From NCBI GenBank assembly GCA_017510065.1, contig JAFWOB010000114.1, positions 1-64,000 of the forward strand: DNA of 64,000 bases. The letters are read 5' to 3'. A model generated the notes under the pieces. It had not been told where the DNA came from. It did no database searches and was given only the letters and a program-made list of their open reading frames with translations. The translations under genes and the position numbers were made by a program. Of this stretch, positions 25,317 through 33,375 are shown one piece after another. The DNA comes from Parasporobacterium sp. (GTDB lineage: Bacteria; Bacillota; Clostridia; Lachnospirales; Lachnospiraceae). The stretch's first letter is position 1. Every line of letters starts with the position of its first letter.

Positions 25317-25967
25317 ATGAAAACGAAAACTTTTGCAGTACTCGGACTTGGACGTTTTGGCATGGGCGTAGCGGATGAACTGATGGACAGAGGCGCTGAA
25401 GTGCTGGTGGTTGACAGAGATGAACGGCTGATCGAAGAGAATGCACGAAAATATACGCAGGCGGTTATAGCGGATCTTACAGATGCGGACGAGATACGGC
25501 AGCTCGGCCTGGGAAGTATGGACGCTGTTATTGTCGCTATGTCGGAGAATCTGGAAGCCAGCATTATGTGTGTGATGCTGGCCAAGGAAAGCGGCGTGCA
25601 CCGGGTGATCGCCAAGGCGGGGAACAAGAGGAAAGGAGAGATACTGAAAAAAGTCGGAGCGGATCAGATCGTCTTTCCGGAGCAGGAAAGCGGCATTCGT
25701 GCTGCATTTCAATTGATGTTCGATGATGTTCTGCGCTTTTTCGATCTGACGAGCAATCTGGTTATCGTGGAAATGGAACCTCACAGGGAATGGTATGGAA
25801 AGACTCTTTTTGAGCTGAATCTGAGAAAACGATATGGGATCAATGTGATCGCATTCCGAAAGGAAGATAAGGTGTTTGATGTCAGCAGCGAGAATCCGAT
25901 CATCCAGAAAGGAGAAACGATGCTGATCGTGACAACAAAAGAGAACCTGGATAAACTTGAAGAGTGA
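25317..25967 (+). CDS. ktrA: KtrA/TrkA family RCK gating subunit
   Basis: 216 residues: an RCK N-terminal Rossmann domain (about 1-130) with the nucleotide loop VLGLGRFGMGVADEL and the acidic VVDRDERL, and a TrkA_C domain (about 135-216). The cytoplasmic octameric ring it forms binds ATP/ADP or NAD(H) and c-di-AMP in related species and opens the KtrB pore. It lies 22 bp downstream of ktrB behind a GAAAGGA site. Length is normal. Confidence 0.92.
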   Translation: MKTKTFAVLGLGRFGMGVADELMDRGAEVLVVDRDERLIEENARKYTQAVIADLTDADEIRQLGLGSMDAVIVAMSENLEASIMCVMLAKESGVHRVIAKAGNKRKGEILKKVGADQIVFPEQESGIRAAFQLMFDDVLRFFDLTSNLVIVEMEPHREWYGKTLFELNLRKRYGINVIAFRKEDKVFDVSSENPIIQKGETMLIVTTKENLDKLEE

Positions 25968-26012
25968 GACGAGGTATGTATTGAAAGACCGGATGTGAGG
26001 ATCTGATGGATC

Positions 26013-27194
26013 ATGTTTTCAGAAATCTCTTATAAAAAGGTATTGTCTCTTATATTGATCATAGTACTGGCTTTATGTCTCGTATCATCAATTAACGCAT
26101 CTGTTCCTGAAACAACTGTAAATAAAGCAGTTACAGAAGATTTCCATATGCAAGGAGTATGGTTTTCTTACGATGATTATATGACCCTTGGGTTATCCAT
26201 TTCCGACAGTGAACAGAATTATCGGGATAAGGTGGATAGAATCATGGAAGAAGTTCAGAAATACCGGATCAATACTGTATTTCTGCATGCAAGGGTATCT
26301 GATGATGCCTTCTGGCGAAGCGAGACGTTTCATGCTTCCGAATATGTGGGAGCAGATACTTCTTTATCAGCTGCACAAGCCTATGAAGTGTTTGATCCTT
26401 TTGGAGTATTTCTGGAGGAAGCGCATCGATATGGTATGAAAGTTCATGCCTGGATTAATCCTTATCGTATCAGTGAAGAATATTATTACGATCCGGGAGA
26501 TGACGGAACGATAGAAAGAGTGCTGGCTGCGGTAAGGGAATTACTTTCCCTGGAGAGCAATGGAGAGAAGGTCGATGGTATTCATATCGATGATTATTTT
26601 TATCATGGGAAAACCTATTATACCGTGGACAATCCTTCTTTTCAGTATGACATCGTCGGAGCATGGGAAGACATCCCATGGGATAGAGAATATCATGTTG
26701 TAACTCCTGAGGAAAAAAGGGAGCATGTCAATCGAATGGTAAAAGAAATCCACAGGATTGTTTCCGAAGCCGGCCTCACCTTCGGGATCAGCCCGCAGGG
26801 AAACTATGACAATGAAATGAAATCAGGAGCGGATATAGATACCTGGCTCTCGGAGGATGGATATATTGATTACATCATTCCTCAACTATACTGGACGAAT
26901 CAATGGGGTGATGACGGAAAAACAACCATGTTTTCCGACCGGCTGCATCTTTTTCTTGAAAAGAAAAAGAACCATGCACAGTTTTATGCGGGACTCGGGT
27001 TGTACAAAACGGGGAAAGTAAAGCCCAGCAATGATCCCGGATGGAAAGATAAGAGAACCAATCTTGCAGAACAGATTGCCGAACTTGACAGCATAGGAAT
27101 ATTGGGATATGCATTCTTCTCAGCACAGTATTTCTTCGATGACAGTGCTGAGGAAGAATTGGCAAATGTAAAGAACCATCTGGATCAGGAATAA
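26013..27194 (+). CDS. GHL10 family secreted glycoside hydrolase-like protein (DUF187)
   Basis: 393 residues with an N-terminal signal or anchor (KVLSLILIIVLALCLVSSI) and the glycosyl hydrolase-like 10 fold: MQGVWFSYDDYMTLG, INTVFLHARVSDDAFW, GMKVHAWINPYRIS, VDGIHIDDYF and YIIPQLYWTNQWGD are all family landmarks. These TIM-barrel proteins are thought to act on glycans, and some bacterial members are tied to envelope or exopolysaccharide processing, but the reaction is not proven. It follows ktrA by 45 bp and its stop overlaps by 10 nt the end of a minus-strand remnant. Its position near the cellulose synthase fusion makes a role in cell-surface glucan plausible. Confidence 0.87.
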   Translation: MFSEISYKKVLSLILIIVLALCLVSSINASVPETTVNKAVTEDFHMQGVWFSYDDYMTLGLSISDSEQNYRDKVDRIMEEVQKYRINTVFLHARVSDDAFWRSETFHASEYVGADTSLSAAQAYEVFDPFGVFLEEAHRYGMKVHAWINPYRISEEYYYDPGDDGTIERVLAAVRELLSLESNGEKVDGIHIDDYFYHGKTYYTVDNPSFQYDIVGAWEDIPWDREYHVVTPEEKREHVNRMVKEIHRIVSEAGLTFGISPQGNYDNEMKSGADIDTWLSEDGYIDYIIPQLYWTNQWGDDGKTTMFSDRLHLFLEKKKNHAQFYAGLGLYKTGKVKPSNDPGWKDKRTNLAEQIAELDSIGILGYAFFSAQYFFDDSAEEELANVKNHLDQE

Positions 27195-27409
27195 CATTCT
27201 TCATCCATAAACGGATGATCTGCTACAGATGGAAGTCTCTGCCTCAAAAGGTCGAGCTCTTTTTCTGTCAGAGGATGTTCCAGTACTTCATCGATATGCT
27301 CGACGGCAAAGCGGAAATGATCAAAATTGCCCGGCGGTACCAGGGTGTCGATCCCGAGAGAAAAGGCATATCGCATCGCAGCAAGCAGCATTTCCGGTTC
27401 TTCATCTTC
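27185..27409 (-). pseudogene. C-terminal remnant of an aldo/keto reductase
   Basis: On the minus strand the frame from 27409 down to the TGA at 27187-27185 reads AAMRYAFSLGIDTLVPPGNF and VEHIDEVLEHPLTEKELDLL, the C-terminal helices of aldo/keto reductases of the kind with a late VPPG loop. All sequence N-terminal to this is missing and a stop lies just upstream (27410-27412). The break coincides with the point where the next plus-strand gene begins to show homology, so both lost their 5' ends in one deletion. Confidence 0.65.
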
Positions 27410-27431
27410 TCATTTTCAGATAATCGTGGAA

Positions 27432-28580
27432 ATGAGCTGCAGGATCTTCGGAAAAGTAATCCAAAGTTACCGTGAGGAGGAAGAGATCCGCAGCCTGTTT
27501 CCTTTTTCAAAAGAACTGGAAGAACTGATCCTTCTTCCTGCGCCGTATACAGGCGTGCTTCCCATTGCCAGACTGGATCTGTTTTACAATGAAGATACGG
27601 GCGATTTCAAGTTCTGTGAGATCAATACAGACGGAACCGCAGCCATGTTCAGGGACCTGGAACTTCGAAAAGCCCTGGTGCACAATCCCGCTCATGAGGC
27701 GGTCTCTGCGTTGTATGACCTGCAGCCGTTTGAACTGTTTGACTCCTGGGTGAAAACATTCCTGGGATTATATGGCACATACAACAAAAGAGTAGAAACT
27801 CCTCATGTTGCGATCGTGGATTTTCTGGAGAACGCTACGTATCCGGAATTTGAGATTTTTGCAGAAGCCTTCCGAAAAGCCGGCATATCCTGCGAGATCT
27901 GTGATGTGCGGTCCCTACGGTACGAAGGCGGCAGGCTTCTGACTGAAAACGGTACCTGGATCAACGCCATTTACCGCCGGGCGGTAACCGCAGATGTCAT
28001 GACGCACTATGATGAGGTCGGTCCGTTTCTTCGCGCTGTGTCTGAGGATGCCGTCTTTCTGGCAGGCGCTTTCGAGACCCAGCTCATCCATACAAAATGG
28101 CTGTTCTATGTACTGCACCATCCGGTTATGCGTAGATACCTGACACAGGAAGAGCAGGACTTTGTGGATGCGCATGTACCGAAAACAGTGGAATTTTCAT
28201 CAGACTATATCACTCTCGAAGAAGTTCAGAAACATAAGGATAGTTATATTCTCAAACCGATGGATGCCTATGCCTCGAAAGGCATTTATGCTGCGGGACG
28301 GGAATATGAACAGCAGGCCTGGCAGGAGCTGTGCGCTGATCTTTATGGAAAAGGAATGATCTGTCAGCAGTACTGTACCCAGTACCTGACGCCGAATATT
28401 GATTATGCCTGGGGAGACGGAGAATGGCATCCTTACATGAATATGCCCGGATTATATGCTTACAATGGAAAGTTTGCGGGAATACTGATGCGGATGGCCT
28501 GCGAAGAGAAGATCATCGTAGCGCATGAGAACGAACGTACTGCACCGGTTTTCGTTGTGAAAAGTCGAAAGGAAGGATGA
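27432..28580 (+). CDS. glutathionylspermidine synthase-family ATP-grasp protein, 5'-truncated
   Basis: 382 residues from ATG 27432. The homology begins abruptly near 27414 (FQIIVEMSCRIFGKV) and continues with FKFCEINTDGTAAMFRDLEL, LKPMDAYASKGIYAAG (ATP-grasp loop) and CQQYCTQYLTPNIDYAWG, the synthetase domain of the GspS family that links a peptide carboxylate to an amine using ATP. Homologues carry an N-terminal segment of roughly 60-70 residues that is absent here; instead the upstream DNA is the remnant of a divergent aldo/keto reductase. The frame could be read from 27327, but those residues belong to the remnant's antisense. The promoter and native start are probably lost. It overlaps the nitroreductase by 4 nt, so it could still be carried on a read-through transcript. 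Confidence 0.75.
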   Translation: MSCRIFGKVIQSYREEEEIRSLFPFSKELEELILLPAPYTGVLPIARLDLFYNEDTGDFKFCEINTDGTAAMFRDLELRKALVHNPAHEAVSALYDLQPFELFDSWVKTFLGLYGTYNKRVETPHVAIVDFLENATYPEFEIFAEAFRKAGISCEICDVRSLRYEGGRLLTENGTWINAIYRRAVTADVMTHYDEVGPFLRAVSEDAVFLAGAFETQLIHTKWLFYVLHHPVMRRYLTQEEQDFVDAHVPKTVEFSSDYITLEEVQKHKDSYILKPMDAYASKGIYAAGREYEQQAWQELCADLYGKGMICQQYCTQYLTPNIDYAWGDGEWHPYMNMPGLYAYNGKFAGILMRMACEEKIIVAHENERTAPVFVVKSRKEG

Positions 28581-29395
28581 TTTTTGTGAATATGTCAGAG
28601 TTGATCCGCAGAAGGAGAAGCGTCAGGACATTTGACGGGACTCCGCTGCGTGAGGAAGATGCGGATCGCATCATGGAATTTGCTTCCAAAGTTGAGAATC
28701 CATTTGATATTCCTATTGAATGGAAATTGTTAGACAGGGAAAAGGATCAGCTGTCCTCACCTGTTATTACGGGAGCAGATTCATTTATCGCAGGAAAAAT
28801 GCAGCGCATTCCCAGGGCGGAAGAAGCATTTGGCTATACGTTTGAGAAGATCGTTCTTTTTGCGGAATCACTGGGCATCGGAACGACATGGATCGCCGGC
28901 ACGATGGATCGAAAAGCCTTTGAGCATGCTATGGGCGTATCGGACAATGAAGTTATGCCATGCGTCAGTCCCCTGGGGTATCCTGCCGTGAAAATGTCAC
29001 TTCGGGAAACGCTTATGCGAAAGGGCGTCAAGGCTGACAGCCGGTTTGATTTTGAAAAGCTGTTCTTTGACGGGACATTTGAAAAACCGTTGTCTGAGCA
29101 AAATGCGGGAGATTACAAGCTTCCGCTTGAAATGGTACGGCTTGGCCCTTCTGCTACGAACAGCCAGCCATGGCGGATCGTGCTGTGCGAAGATCAAATA
29201 CATCTTTATGAGAAACACAGCAGAGGATATGGCAGTAATGCATGGGATGTCCAGAAAATTGACATGGGGATCGCAATGTGTCACTTTGAACTGGGAGCCG
29301 TCGAATGCGGGCTCCATCCTGTTTTTCATGTGGAGGATCCCTGTATCCCCGGTGCAGAAGGGCTTACCTATATTGCATCATTTTTGATGGAATGA
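28577..29395 (+). CDS. nitroreductase family protein
   Basis: 272 residues of the TM nitroreductase branch of the FMN-binding nitroreductase fold: SELIRRRRSVRTFDGTPL at the N-terminus (FMN-phosphate arginines), LGIGTTWIAG, and LGPSATNSQPWRIVL in the second half, which repeats the NSQPWRF cofactor motif. Such enzymes reduce nitro groups, quinones or, in some members, other electrophiles. The start overlaps the ATP-grasp gene stop by 4 nt (ATGA); an alternative ATG lies at 28592. The stop lies inside the first unit of the palindrome array that follows. Confidence 0.87.
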   Translation: MIFVNMSELIRRRRSVRTFDGTPLREEDADRIMEFASKVENPFDIPIEWKLLDREKDQLSSPVITGADSFIAGKMQRIPRAEEAFGYTFEKIVLFAESLGIGTTWIAGTMDRKAFEHAMGVSDNEVMPCVSPLGYPAVKMSLRETLMRKGVKADSRFDFEKLFFDGTFEKPLSEQNAGDYKLPLEMVRLGPSATNSQPWRIVLCEDQIHLYEKHSRGYGSNAWDVQKIDMGIAMCHFELGAVECGLHPVFHVEDPCIPGAEGLTYIASFLME

Positions 29396-29397
29396 TC

Positions 29398-29750
29398 AAA
29401 ATACCATGCTTTGTTCTCTTTTTTGACTTTTTTGCGATTCAAGAACACGGAGTATTCTTTATTTTAGATTTTTTGAAACATAAGAATACAAAGTGTTCTT
29501 TTTTTCAGCCTTTTTCATATTTGAGAACAGGCCATGTATTCTTAAATTCCGGTAAATGCTCAGATGAGAATATTTTATATTCTTTAATAAGGCAAATATA
29601 AAAATAGAGAATACTTGACTTGTTCTCTAAAAATGAAAAATGGCTAATCAAGAACACTTTGTAGTCTCAAATATGGGAAAACTCCAATTGAAGAACACCT
29701 GATGTTCTCAAATCTGGCAAATGGCTAAATCAAGAACGCCGGGTGTTCAT
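29398..29750. repeat. phased array of nine palindromic units, 41-43 bp apart
   Basis: Units begin near 29398 (degenerate), 29441, 29482, 29523, 29566, 29607, 29650, 29691 and 29732; steps are 43, 41, 41, 43, 41, 43, 41 and 41 bp. Each unit is an inverted repeat close to AAGAACAC-N3-4-GTGTTCTC. Examples are AAGAATACAAAGTGTTCTT at 29482 and AAGAACACCTGATGTTCTC at 29691. The sequence between palindromes is loosely conserved (AAATCTGGCAAATGGCTAA type) and in the first units appears on the opposite strand. The period is about four helical turns, so all sites face the same side of the helix. It fills the gap between the nitroreductase and the BASS transporter and ends about 30 bp upstream of that gene's promoter. 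Confidence 0.8.
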
Positions 29751-29777
29751 GCAAACCATACATATGGACCAGGGGGA

Positions 29778-29806
29778 TTGATTGTCCCGGGGTGATCTCC
29801 TATAAT
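29778..29806 (+). promoter_or_regulatory. SigA-type promoter for the BASS transporter
   Basis: TTGATT (29778-29783) and TATAAT (29801-29806) with an exact 17 bp spacer, 68 bp upstream of the start. It lies immediately after the palindrome array. Confidence 0.7.
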
Positions 29807-29873
29807 AAAATTCAATTATATACAGGATACCAATAACGAAAACTGTTTTACACTTTACTGATCAATCACCACC

Positions 29874-30800
29874 ATGCAGAAAATCACTGGATTCATCGGC
29901 AGATATATGTCCCTGATCGTGCTGGCAGTAGCTTTGCTGGCTTTATTTGTGCCGTCTTCCTGCATCTGGATCCGGACGTCCTGGGTTGAGTATCTGCTGA
30001 TGGTCATCATGTTCGGAATGGGACTGACGCTGAAGCCGGCAGATTTCCTGATCGTCTTTCGAAGACCGAAAGATATCCTGATCGGATGTATTGCCCAGTT
30101 TACGATCATGCCTTTGCTGGCATTCCTGCTGGGGAAACTCTTTTCCCTGGACACAGCCCTCCTGGCCGGAGTCGTTCTGGTGGGGGCATGCCCTGGCGGA
30201 ACTTCCAGCAATGTTATGACCTACCTGAGCGGCGGCGATGTGGCACTGTCTGTCGGAATGACCAGCGTCAATACATTGCTGGCGCCGTTTCTCACGCCTG
30301 CGATCTCCTATCTGCTGTTAAGTACAAAAGTATCCGTCAATGTCCTCAGCATGTTTTTGTCCATCATAAAAGTCGTGATCGTTCCTATCGTGCTGGGGTT
30401 TATCCTGAATTACTTTCTGAAAAAACAGACACAGAAGATATCAGGACTTCTGCCTGTGGTCTCCGTGATTGCGATCGCCATGATCGAAGCTGCCGTTGTG
30501 TCCCACAATTCTGCGCAGATCCTTTCAACGGGTGTTTTGATCTTTGTTGTTGTGATCCTGCATAACCTGCTGGGCTACGCAGCAGGTTATCTGCTTGCGG
30601 TTCTGTTCCACATGCCATTGTCCCGGAAGAAAGCATTATCGATTGAAATCGGGATGCAAAACTCAGGACTGGCGACATCGCTTGCAGGCAGTGCGTTCCC
30701 GGATCTTTCCATGGCTACCGTTCCGGGAGCTGTGTTTTCGGTATGGCATAATATCTCCGGAGCGATCCTGGCGAATATTTACCGCCGGATTAAGCAGTGA
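29874..30800 (+). CDS. bile acid:sodium symporter (BASS) family transporter
   Basis: 308 residues, about ten membrane helices. It matches the bacterial BASS group (ASBT/PanS-like) with the MFGMGLTLKPADF helix, GACPGGTSSNVMTYLSGGDVALS (the crossover region that binds Na+ and substrate) and IEIGMQNSGLATSLA in the C-terminal repeat. Known members carry bile acids, ketopantoate or other organic anions; the substrate here is not indicated by its neighbours. Translation start ATG 29874 has no clear Shine-Dalgarno (CACCACC upstream), which is unusual in this window. It is driven by a good promoter next to the palindrome array. Confidence 0.88.
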   Translation: MQKITGFIGRYMSLIVLAVALLALFVPSSCIWIRTSWVEYLLMVIMFGMGLTLKPADFLIVFRRPKDILIGCIAQFTIMPLLAFLLGKLFSLDTALLAGVVLVGACPGGTSSNVMTYLSGGDVALSVGMTSVNTLLAPFLTPAISYLLLSTKVSVNVLSMFLSIIKVVIVPIVLGFILNYFLKKQTQKISGLLPVVSVIAIAMIEAAVVSHNSAQILSTGVLIFVVVILHNLLGYAAGYLLAVLFHMPLSRKKALSIEIGMQNSGLATSLAGSAFPDLSMATVPGAVFSVWHNISGAILANIYRRIKQ

Positions 30801-30841
30801 ACGTTTTCAGCGTTGAATATATAGGAAAGGTGTAATGAAAG

Positions 30842-31546
30842 ATGAAACCGATGATTGGCGTCATGCCGTTGTGGGATGAAACGAAAGACAGTATCTGGAT
30901 GCTTCCCGGATATTTTGAAGGAATCGAAAAAGCCGGAGGGATCCCTGTTATGTTTCCGCTTACGGACGATGAAGCAGACGTTGATCAGCTGGTCGATGTA
31001 TGTGACGGCTTTTTATTTACCGGCGGCCATGACGTATCACCCGAAATCTATCATGAAGATACCTTGCCGGGAACAATCCCCTGTATTCAGCGGGATCGTT
31101 TGGAAACTCTTTTGCTCAGGAAAGCGATCGAAACTGATAAACCGGTTCTGGGTATCTGCCGCGGGATCCAGTTTATGAATGCAGCTCTTGGTGGCTCTTT
31201 GTATCAGGATATTCCAACGCAGTGTCCGTCAGCGACAGAGCACCATCAGAAAGCTCCTTATGATATTCCATGTCATACTGTCCGGATCAAAAAGGAATCT
31301 CCGTTATATGAATGTTTAAAGACAGAAGTATTACCTGTAAACAGCTGCCATCATCAGGCTGTCAGGACATTGGCTTTCGGACTGGAGGAGATGGCTTGCG
31401 CTGAAGATGGCCTGATCGAAGCTTTGTATATGCCGTCCAGGAGATTCCTATGGGCGGTTCAGTGGCATCCTGAGTTTTCCTATAAGAGTGATGAAAACAG
31501 TATGGAGATATTCCGCGCCTTTATCAAGGCATGCTCAGAAAAATAG
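30842..31546 (+). CDS. gamma-glutamyl-gamma-aminobutyrate hydrolase family peptidase (PuuD-like)
   Basis: 234 residues of peptidase family C26, class I glutamine amidotransferase fold. The triad is visible: Cys in LGICRGIQFMNA, His and Glu in QWHPEFSYKSD near the C-terminus. FTGGHDVSPEIY and SCHHQAVRTL are typical of PuuD-like enzymes, which release gamma-linked glutamate from gamma-glutamyl-GABA or related compounds. AAAGGTG lies about 10 bp upstream. It is 41 bp downstream of the BASS transporter, and may process what that carrier imports. Confidence 0.88.
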   Translation: MKPMIGVMPLWDETKDSIWMLPGYFEGIEKAGGIPVMFPLTDDEADVDQLVDVCDGFLFTGGHDVSPEIYHEDTLPGTIPCIQRDRLETLLLRKAIETDKPVLGICRGIQFMNAALGGSLYQDIPTQCPSATEHHQKAPYDIPCHTVRIKKESPLYECLKTEVLPVNSCHHQAVRTLAFGLEEMACAEDGLIEALYMPSRRFLWAVQWHPEFSYKSDENSMEIFRAFIKACSEK

Positions 31547-31557
31547 GAACGTGCTGT

Positions 31558-32109
31558 TTATTCTTCCAGATCAAGACGCATGAGCACCAGTTCCTGCCAT
31601 CCGGTCAGCCGGGAGCGAAAACCTTTCGGGTTCCTGCCGTATTCGGTAAATCCCAGGCTTTTATAAAGAGCAATGGCTTTGTTGTTCTCCGATACCACTT
31701 CCAGTTCCAACTGGCGATATCCTGCTGATTTCGCGCATTTGATGCAGGCATTGGTCAGTGCACGTCCGATACCGAGACCCCAATAGGCTTTGTCCACGCT
31801 GATCCCAAATTCGGCCCGGTGTTTTGTCTTGTCTTTTTTGCCGATACATCCGATCCCGGCGGAACCGACAACGGTACCGTCCACCTCTGCCAAGATCTCG
31901 ATCTCGTTCCGGCTCAGGACTTTTTCCTTTAAAAACTGTGCTTCCTGCTCAACAGTCATAGTTGCTTCATCCGGATAAGAAAGCAGATAGTCTGTCTGGG
32001 CATGGGTCAGGATAAAGATATCCAGTAGAGCCTGTCCGTCCTTTTCTGTCCCATTTCGGAGGATACAGGTTCTTTTGTCTTTCAGTGTGATCGTTTCGTT
32101 ATATTCCAT
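31558..32109 (-). CDS. GNAT family N-acetyltransferase
   Basis: 183 residues on the minus strand with the GNAT fold: the acetyl-CoA loop is GLGIGRALTNACIKCA, the beta-bulge GSAGIGCIGK precedes it, and NNKAIALYKSLGFTEYGRN closes the domain. The substrate cannot be read from the sequence; many such RimI-like proteins modify small amines. It is convergent with the PuuD gene (11 bp apart) and divergent from the TIM-barrel gene, and an AAGGGAC site precedes its ATG. Confidence 0.88.
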   Translation of the reverse strand: MEYNETITLKDKRTCILRNGTEKDGQALLDIFILTHAQTDYLLSYPDEATMTVEQEAQFLKEKVLSRNEIEILAEVDGTVVGSAGIGCIGKKDKTKHRAEFGISVDKAYWGLGIGRALTNACIKCAKSAGYRQLELEVVSENNKAIALYKSLGFTEYGRNPKGFRSRLTGWQELVLMRLDLEE

Positions 32110-32213
32110 AAAGTCCCTTTCATGCTAAATTTCATTTCGTTTTTGTCTGTTATAGTAACATGGTGGTGATTTGTCAATTCCGGGTATACGGCAGCATAAA
32201 CCTCACATGCATC

Positions 32214-32242
32214 TTGCAACAAAAAAGTAAGTGGGGTATTCT
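32214..32242 (+). promoter_or_regulatory. promoter candidate for the TIM-barrel/GNAT genes
   Basis: TTGCAA (32214-32219) and TATTCT (32237-32242) separated by 17 bp, 35 bp upstream of the ATG at 32277. Confidence 0.45.
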
Positions 32243-32276
32243 GAAAAGCAATGAAGAGCATAGGAGATCATGTCTG

Positions 32277-32849
32277 ATGCAGTTTGGAATGCCAACCCTT
32301 ATCGAGAACCGGACGTTAGAAGATAACGTGGATCTTTGCCGCAGTCTGGGGCTTCAGTTTATAGAACTGAATATGAATTTTCCGGAGTATCAGGCAGAAC
32401 AGCTGGAACAGACAGAGCATTTGCTGGATCTTGCCCGGAAAGCCGGGATCTATTACACCATTCATCTGGATGAGAATCTGAATATTGCGGATTTCAACCC
32501 GCTGGTATCAGAGGCGTATCTGGAAACGGTCAGACGGTCGATTATAGTAATGAAAAAGCTTCTATGCCTGTGCGATCAGTACGGCGATGTCACGCAGCCG
32601 CTGACTCTTAACATGCATATGAACCATGGGATCTATATCACTTTGCCTGAGCGGAAAGTTCAGATGTACGACCGCGATTTAGACACCTATATGCAATCTA
32701 TTGTGGTATTTCGTGAAAAGTGTGAGGAATGGATCGGAGAAGCTGATGTGATGATCGCTGTTGAAAATACAGATGGGTTCAGGGAGTATGAAAAAAGAGC
32801 GATCGAATATCTCCTGGAAAGCCGGGCGTTCGGACTGACCATAGGATGA
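32277..32849 (+). CDS. xylose isomerase-like TIM barrel protein, C-terminally truncated
   Basis: About 190 residues from ATG 32277 (AGGAGA at 32262-32267). It begins MQFGMPTLIENRTLEDNVDL and LGLQFIELNMNFPEY and reaches VMIAVENTDGF, the pattern of AP-endonuclease-2-like sugar-phosphate isomerase/epimerase proteins. Normal members run to about 265-280 residues and continue past FGLTxDIGH with metal-binding His and Glu strands; here the frame stops straight after FGLTIG. The bases following the stop can be read one frame over as a possible IGHDG, hinting at small deletions near 32835-32850. The metal site is incomplete, so activity is doubtful. The next gene starts 13 bp later. Confidence 0.72.
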   Translation: MQFGMPTLIENRTLEDNVDLCRSLGLQFIELNMNFPEYQAEQLEQTEHLLDLARKAGIYYTIHLDENLNIADFNPLVSEAYLETVRRSIIVMKKLLCLCDQYGDVTQPLTLNMHMNHGIYITLPERKVQMYDRDLDTYMQSIVVFREKCEEWIGEADVMIAVENTDGFREYEKRAIEYLLESRAFGLTIG

Positions 32850-32862
32850 TGGGGATAAATGT

Positions 32863-33363
32863 ATGAGGATCAGAAAGACAACAGAAGCAGATTTTGACCG
32901 GATTACAGAGATTTATGCGCATGCCAGGGATTTCATGGCAAAAACGGGAAACCCGAATCAATGGGGACCGACGAACTGGCCGCCGGAGACTTTGCTCCAT
33001 AATGACATCCGGGAAGGGAACAGCTATGTGTGTATGGATGATAACGGAGCAGTGGTCGGTGTTTTTTTCTTCCTGCAGGGACAGGATATCGAACCGACTT
33101 ATCGAGAAATAACCGACGGGGCATGGATCGGTGACGATACCTACGGAGTGGTTCACAGGATCGCTTCCGACGGTTCTGAGAAAGGGATCGGACAATTCTG
33201 CATTAACTGGGCTTTTGAACAGTGCGGTCATTTAAGGATGGATACCCATACGGATAATGTGATCATGCAGCATGTTCTGAACAAACTGGGCTTTACAAAA
33301 TGCGGGATCATCTATGTCGTCGAGGACCATTATCCGAGATATGCCTACGAAAAGATCAAATAG
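32863..33363 (+). CDS. GNAT family N-acetyltransferase
   Basis: 166 residues. RIRKTTEADFDRITEIYAHA is the standard GNAT opening; the cofactor strand and loop are weaker than usual (IASDGSEKGIGQFCINWAF), and MQHVLNKLGFTKCGIIYV closes the fold. Trp-rich NQWGPTNWPPE and the GxxxGIG-type loop resemble a group of acetyltransferases common in gut Clostridia with unknown substrates. It lies 13 bp after the truncated TIM-barrel gene and 12 bp before the next, suggesting one transcript. Confidence 0.85.
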   Translation: MRIRKTTEADFDRITEIYAHARDFMAKTGNPNQWGPTNWPPETLLHNDIREGNSYVCMDDNGAVVGVFFFLQGQDIEPTYREITDGAWIGDDTYGVVHRIASDGSEKGIGQFCINWAFEQCGHLRMDTHTDNVIMQHVLNKLGFTKCGIIYVVEDHYPRYAYEKIK

Positions 33364-33375
33364 GAGGTAATACCA

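Noticed and set aside
27327..27431. N-terminal extension of the ATP-grasp protein from the 27327 ATG
   Set aside because: These codons are the antisense of the aldo/keto reductase remnant and show no homology to the ATP-grasp family; the Ser-rich stretch is an artefact of reading the other strand.
29398..29750. CRISPR array
   Set aside because: Repeats are palindromes of about 19-21 bp with imperfect copies, the intervening DNA is related between units and partly in opposite orientation, and there are no cas genes.
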